From Fibrobacter succinogenes (lineage in GTDB: Bacteria; Fibrobacterota; Fibrobacteria; Fibrobacterales; Fibrobacteraceae), in NCBI GenBank assembly GCA_902771595.1, contig CACXXH010000057.1:1-53832 (forward strand): a stretch of DNA of 53,832 bases. The letters run 5' to 3'. Each line of letters starts with the position of its first letter. Within the stretch, counting starts at the first letter, position 1. Shown here piece after piece: positions 50,493-53,832 of this stretch. A program made the translations under genes and the position numbers. The notes below the pieces were generated by a model, which was not told where the DNA came from, searched no databases, and worked only from the letters and a program-made list of their open reading frames with translations.

Positions 50493-53400
50493 CTATTTCT
50501 GTTTGCGGCGCATGATGCCGGTCTTTACGGTAATGGCTTCCTTGTGGCCGTCGTCGAACGTGAAGAAAATTCTCCAGATGTAGACGCCGGTACCGGCTTT
50601 CCTTCCTTTTTTGGAATGCTCATCCCAGTACAGGAATCCCAGTTTGGATTGCTCGTCGGGACTGTCGCGTTTCGGGTCTTCCATTTCGCCATTGTAGCCG
50701 AATTTCTGCTCGAAGTTGTCCACGTAGACGGAAAGTGCGTCGAAGATGTAGATGTTCGCCGTGTAGGGGAGCACGGTCCTCACGCTGATGGCGGAGAGCG
50801 TGTCCGGCAGTTCTTCCCATCTGGAACCATCCGGGGAAATCCAGTTGGGACGGGGACCGAATCCGCTGATTGGTTGAAGCGGTCTGATTTCGGTAAGGTA
50901 AATGAGGCCGTCTGTGCCGTTGATTTTGACTTCGCCTCGTCCGAGGGCGTTGCCGGCCATATCGATGAAGTCCGCTTCCGGATCGGTATGCAGGCAGAAT
51001 CCGGTCTTGATGAAATGCCTGTCGAGGACAAACGCCCATTGCGTCCCGTTTTCGCTGACGGCCGGAGGCTGGCTTGTAATCAGCGGTTGCGATGTGGAGT
51101 CCTTGCACGTGGACGAGTAGCGGAAAAGTTTTTCCCAGGCGTTGTCGGTACCGCTGCCGATAATGGGTTCGGACATTTGGATGACGAGCGTATCGGGCGG
51201 ATCGTTAGAGGAGGGGTCCATGTATTTTGCGAGATTCATCTCGCCCGGATGTAGGGTTGCCCGTGCGGGAACGGCACCGACTTTGTCGCTCAGTTTTACG
51301 TTTTCGAGCTTGTTTGAAAGCGGTGTCGAAAAACTCAGGAAAGGCTTTCTTGCGGAATCGGCCATGGTCAAGCCGTATCCGAACGGCTCGTTGATGTAGG
51401 CCTCAACCCATTTGCCGTCTTGTCGGTTTTTCTTGATGGCGTCTTTTGTCGCATAGCGCCACTGAGCATAGTTTGAATTCCAGAAGATGGAATCGATGCT
51501 CGAGATGTTGTCGTCGTGTTCTTCCTTGAAATGGATGCGCACGAAGTCTGCTCTGCCGTCCAAATCCTTGTCGTAGATTTCGGCCGAGTCGGCGATGAGG
51601 GAGTATTCGATGGAGTCGCGCTGGGTGTATTTGACAGTGTCTTCGGGAATTGTATCCTGGTCTGTCACGGATGTATCGTTCGGGTTGATTGTGGAATTGT
51701 TTCCGCATGCATCCGTTGTGAAATATTCGTGGCCCGGAACGCGGACGGTTGCTCCCCAGGTGTCGGTTGCGCGCAGGTAGTAGTTGATGGTGGAATAGAC
51801 GCTTGATGGAACGTAGATTTCTGCGGACCATGTGTCGTCAACAAAGGAATAGGCGAGGATGGCTTCCTGGAAAATGACAGTCCGTGAATCCCTGAAGTAT
51901 AGCTTCGCGCTGGAAATGTCGTCGCTGTCCTTGATGCTGAAGGAGAACTTCTTGAAGCCTGTGGTGTCCTTGCAGGCGATGGATGTCGTTTTTACGTCGG
52001 GAATGTCATTGCCAACGAATATGGTGTACGGTTCCATGGCCGGTGTCTGGATTTTCGGGGACTTGCCCGTCTGCCCGAGAGAATCTGTCGCGATGACGTA
52101 GAAGTCCAGCCCTGGCGCAACGACGAGGTTTGCCGGGACGGTGTATTCCCAGAGGCTATCGCGGGTGTTTTTCAGGGTGTATTTCGCGAAGACGCTGTTC
52201 GACGTACCGGATGTTCGCAGGTAAAGATCGGCGGAGTTTATTTTGATTTTAGACTGAATGTAGACGCCGATGGTGAGAGGGTTGTTCTCCGGTTGGGTGT
52301 TGTTGACCAGGTTCCAGGTGTCTTCGGTAAGGGCGATGCTCGGTGGATGCCCACCTTTGTTCCACTGGACGGTATCGCGTGCATCGGTGTTGTTGAATGT
52401 CATGCCGATGACGACGTCGTGCGTCTCGCCGTCTTGGAGTGTGTCGGGAGCCTGGTAGCAGACCAGGTACTGCGAATTGATGTTGTCGCGGATGGCCTCG
52501 TAGATTCCGGAAAGTTCGCTTGCGTCGTTTGTAGTCGTGAACATGCCTCCGGTTTGCTTCGCGAGATCTTCCAGCGGGTACGAGGCCTCGGTTTCGACAC
52601 CGATGGAATGGATGACGGTCTTCTTTGACTTGCCAAGATTGATGGCTGTTTCTAGTGCGATGGTGCCATCGTTGTTCTCGCCGTCGGAGAATATGATGAC
52701 TGCTGTCGGGTTGGTTTCGTTCCTGATTTGTCGCAGGCCTGCGTAGGCGCCCGTGATGATGTTGGTACCGTTCCCATAGGTTGTGAGTTTTTCTACGGCT
52801 TTTAGCAGTTGGGACTTGTTCGAGGTCATGGACTGGAGTACGATGGTCGAGTCTCTGTAGCCGCGGAACCCGACGAGGGCTGTCCTGTCGTAGGTGCCCA
52901 TGTTGTGTATGAATGACTTGATGGCATCCTTTGCCTTGATCATTCGGTCGTTGTATTCCATCGAGGGACTCTCGTCGACGACGATGACGACCGAAATTCC
53001 CGAAACGTTGGTGATGCTAGTGACCTGGGGCTTGATGGCGATGCCGTCTTGCCAAAGTTGTAGATCGTCCTCGCCGAGCCCGTAGAACGAAAGACCGGAG
53101 TTCTTGTCGGTCGCGGAAACCTGCGCACAGATTTCGGGATAATTCCCGATGTCGAGATTCGATATGGTAAGGGACGGTATGGCTGACGTGTCTTCGATGA
53201 ACTGCGCCTCGACAGAACATTGCTGATCAGTCTGGATGACGGAAGTCTTGGATTTCTTGCTGTCACCGAGGGTCAGGTTGCATCTGGTGGGAACCCAGGA
53301 ACTGAATTCATAACCTCCGTGGGGCCATGCCGTAATGGTGAATTTGCTTCCCGGATTCGTATATTGTCGCCCTGACGGGCTTGTGGCGCCGCCCTTTGTC

Positions 53401-53832
53401 GCGTTCACGTCCAGGATGGCGGGCGTCGATATCCAGCTCGTGAAGGATAAGTCCGGAATGCCGGTGGAATTCTCCCGGAATGTCCAGTAGAGCGGGGTGC
53501 CCGCGGTTCCTTTTACGAGGAAGTACTTTGAACCGCTTGTCAGCTGTGGGATTGAGGAATTCCGGAAAGAGCCGTCTTCATTATATCCGGTATAGGTTCC
53601 TCGTATGGAATCGGCGATACCGAAGTTGACGATGTACGGCATGGTGTCGGGTGGGGTCCATGTGAAGCGGATGGTCGATTGGGTCGATTCCGTGTAGTAG
53701 TTTTTCTTGAAGTTGAAAGTTTGTTTTTGCGTGGACACGCTGTATATCTCGCCGGGCTTGAATCGTGCCTTCAGTTCGGTATTGCCCTTGACGGTGACGA
53801 AGGTGCTTGCAGCTACCCTGTCGTCGATGGTG
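50493..53832 (-). CDS. Large secreted von Willebrand A-domain protein (5' end outside window)
   Basis: At least 1,112 residues are visible; the frame is open to the window edge (upstream residues read FVTVKGNTELKARFKPGEIY), so the true start lies to the right. After beta-rich repeats comes a vWA domain (about 52450-53005) with a complete metal site: VVIVVDESPSM (DxSxS), GNGTNIITGA and IIFSDGENNDG. Several Ig-like or beta units follow. The last 100 residues (ANIYIFDALSVYVDNFEQKF, GTGVYIWRIFFTFDDGH) are a FlgD-like module like the one ending the giant cadherin protein, and the end is basic (GIMRRKQK). Probably a secreted, cell-surface binding protein. Confidence 0.85.
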   Translation of the reverse strand, partial: TIDDRVAASTFVTVKGNTELKARFKPGEIYSVSTQKQTFNFKKNYYTESTQSTIRFTWTPPDTMPYIVNFGIADSIRGTYTGYNEDGSFRNSSIPQLTSGSKYFLVKGTAGTPLYWTFRENSTGIPDLSFTSWISTPAILDVNATKGGATSPSGRQYTNPGSKFTITAWPHGGYEFSSWVPTRCNLTLGDSKKSKTSVIQTDQQCSVEAQFIEDTSAIPSLTISNLDIGNYPEICAQVSATDKNSGLSFYGLGEDDLQLWQDGIAIKPQVTSITNVSGISVVIVVDESPSMEYNDRMIKAKDAIKSFIHNMGTYDRTALVGFRGYRDSTIVLQSMTSNKSQLLKAVEKLTTYGNGTNIITGAYAGLRQIRNETNPTAVIIFSDGENNDGTIALETAINLGKSKKTVIHSIGVETEASYPLEDLAKQTGGMFTTTNDASELSGIYEAIRDNINSQYLVCYQAPDTLQDGETHDVVIGMTFNNTDARDTVQWNKGGHPPSIALTEDTWNLVNNTQPENNPLTIGVYIQSKIKINSADLYLRTSGTSNSVFAKYTLKNTRDSLWEYTVPANLVVAPGLDFYVIATDSLGQTGKSPKIQTPAMEPYTIFVGNDIPDVKTTSIACKDTTGFKKFSFSIKDSDDISSAKLYFRDSRTVIFQEAILAYSFVDDTWSAEIYVPSSVYSTINYYLRATDTWGATVRVPGHEYFTTDACGNNSTINPNDTSVTDQDTIPEDTVKYTQRDSIEYSLIADSAEIYDKDLDGRADFVRIHFKEEHDDNISSIDSIFWNSNYAQWRYATKDAIKKNRQDGKWVEAYINEPFGYGLTMADSARKPFLSFSTPLSNKLENVKLSDKVGAVPARATLHPGEMNLAKYMDPSSNDPPDTLVIQMSEPIIGSGTDNAWEKLFRYSSTCKDSTSQPLITSQPPAVSENGTQWAFVLDRHFIKTGFCLHTDPEADFIDMAGNALGRGEVKINGTDGLIYLTEIRPLQPISGFGPRPNWISPDGSRWEELPDTLSAISVRTVLPYTANIYIFDALSVYVDNFEQKFGYNGEMEDPKRDSPDEQSKLGFLYWDEHSKKGRKAGTGVYIWRIFFTFDDGHKEAITVKTGIMRRKQK

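Overview
The window looks like a piece of a Fibrobacter-type chromosome (phylum Fibrobacterota). The main evidence is a protein at 33712-36282 that ends in the Fibrobacter succinogenes major paralogous domain. Supporting evidence is a LexA-like box in front of recA that fits the Fibrobacter form as I recall it, many large secreted or outer-membrane proteins with Fibrobacter-style C-terminal modules, and a secreted CE1-type esterase. Coding density is high. No prophage, insertion sequence, CRISPR array or rRNA operon is visible. GroEL at the left edge and a von Willebrand A-domain protein at the right edge are cut by the window.

Left part (1-13.3 kb), mostly housekeeping on the minus strand: groEL 3' end (+), tgt, an outer-membrane protein with a long Glu/Ala/Lys repeat, tRNA-Leu(GAG), murD, two more identical tRNA-Leu(GAG) genes, secG, tpiA, a BamE-like lipoprotein, two envelope proteins of unknown role, recA, a CinA/PncC-type amidase, a DUF5683-like membrane protein (+) and a histidine phosphatase. 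The 13.3-13.8 kb gap is not empty. It holds a small SRP (4.5S-type) RNA gene with its own promoter and terminator, then the promoter of the giant gene to its right.

Middle (13.8-30.7 kb), a surface-protein block on the plus strand: a 2,693-residue cadherin-repeat adhesin, a secreted FecR-domain protein, a beta-helix protein fused to an outer-membrane beta-barrel, and a GLUG-like repeat protein with a damaged start. The last three are tightly packed, and the endonuclease IV gene nfo overlaps the end of the last one. This block is the best candidate for an undescribed adhesin display system. Next come tRNA-Asn, a small secreted protein, an MBOAT O-acyltransferase broken by an internal deletion, and the Fibrobacter-domain protein, whose lipobox cysteine is replaced by tyrosine.

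Right part (36.3-53.8 kb): scpB-mutS, an HD-domain protein, a lipoprotein/PorV-like barrel pair (-), a Cys-cluster protein/SprT-like pair (+), a UPF0340 protein (-), a 3 x 99-bp structured tandem repeat, a secreted esterase (-), a radical-SAM/DUF4130 pair linked to DNA metabolism but without its usual uracil-DNA glycosylase, a small barrel protein, and the vWA protein.

A shared promoter form is visible in several places: CTTGnnA, 16-17 bases, TATATT or TATTTT, usually followed by TG-rich sequence. Several genes lacking a Shine-Dalgarno site have TATATT only 5-9 bases before the start codon, which suggests leaderless mRNAs.
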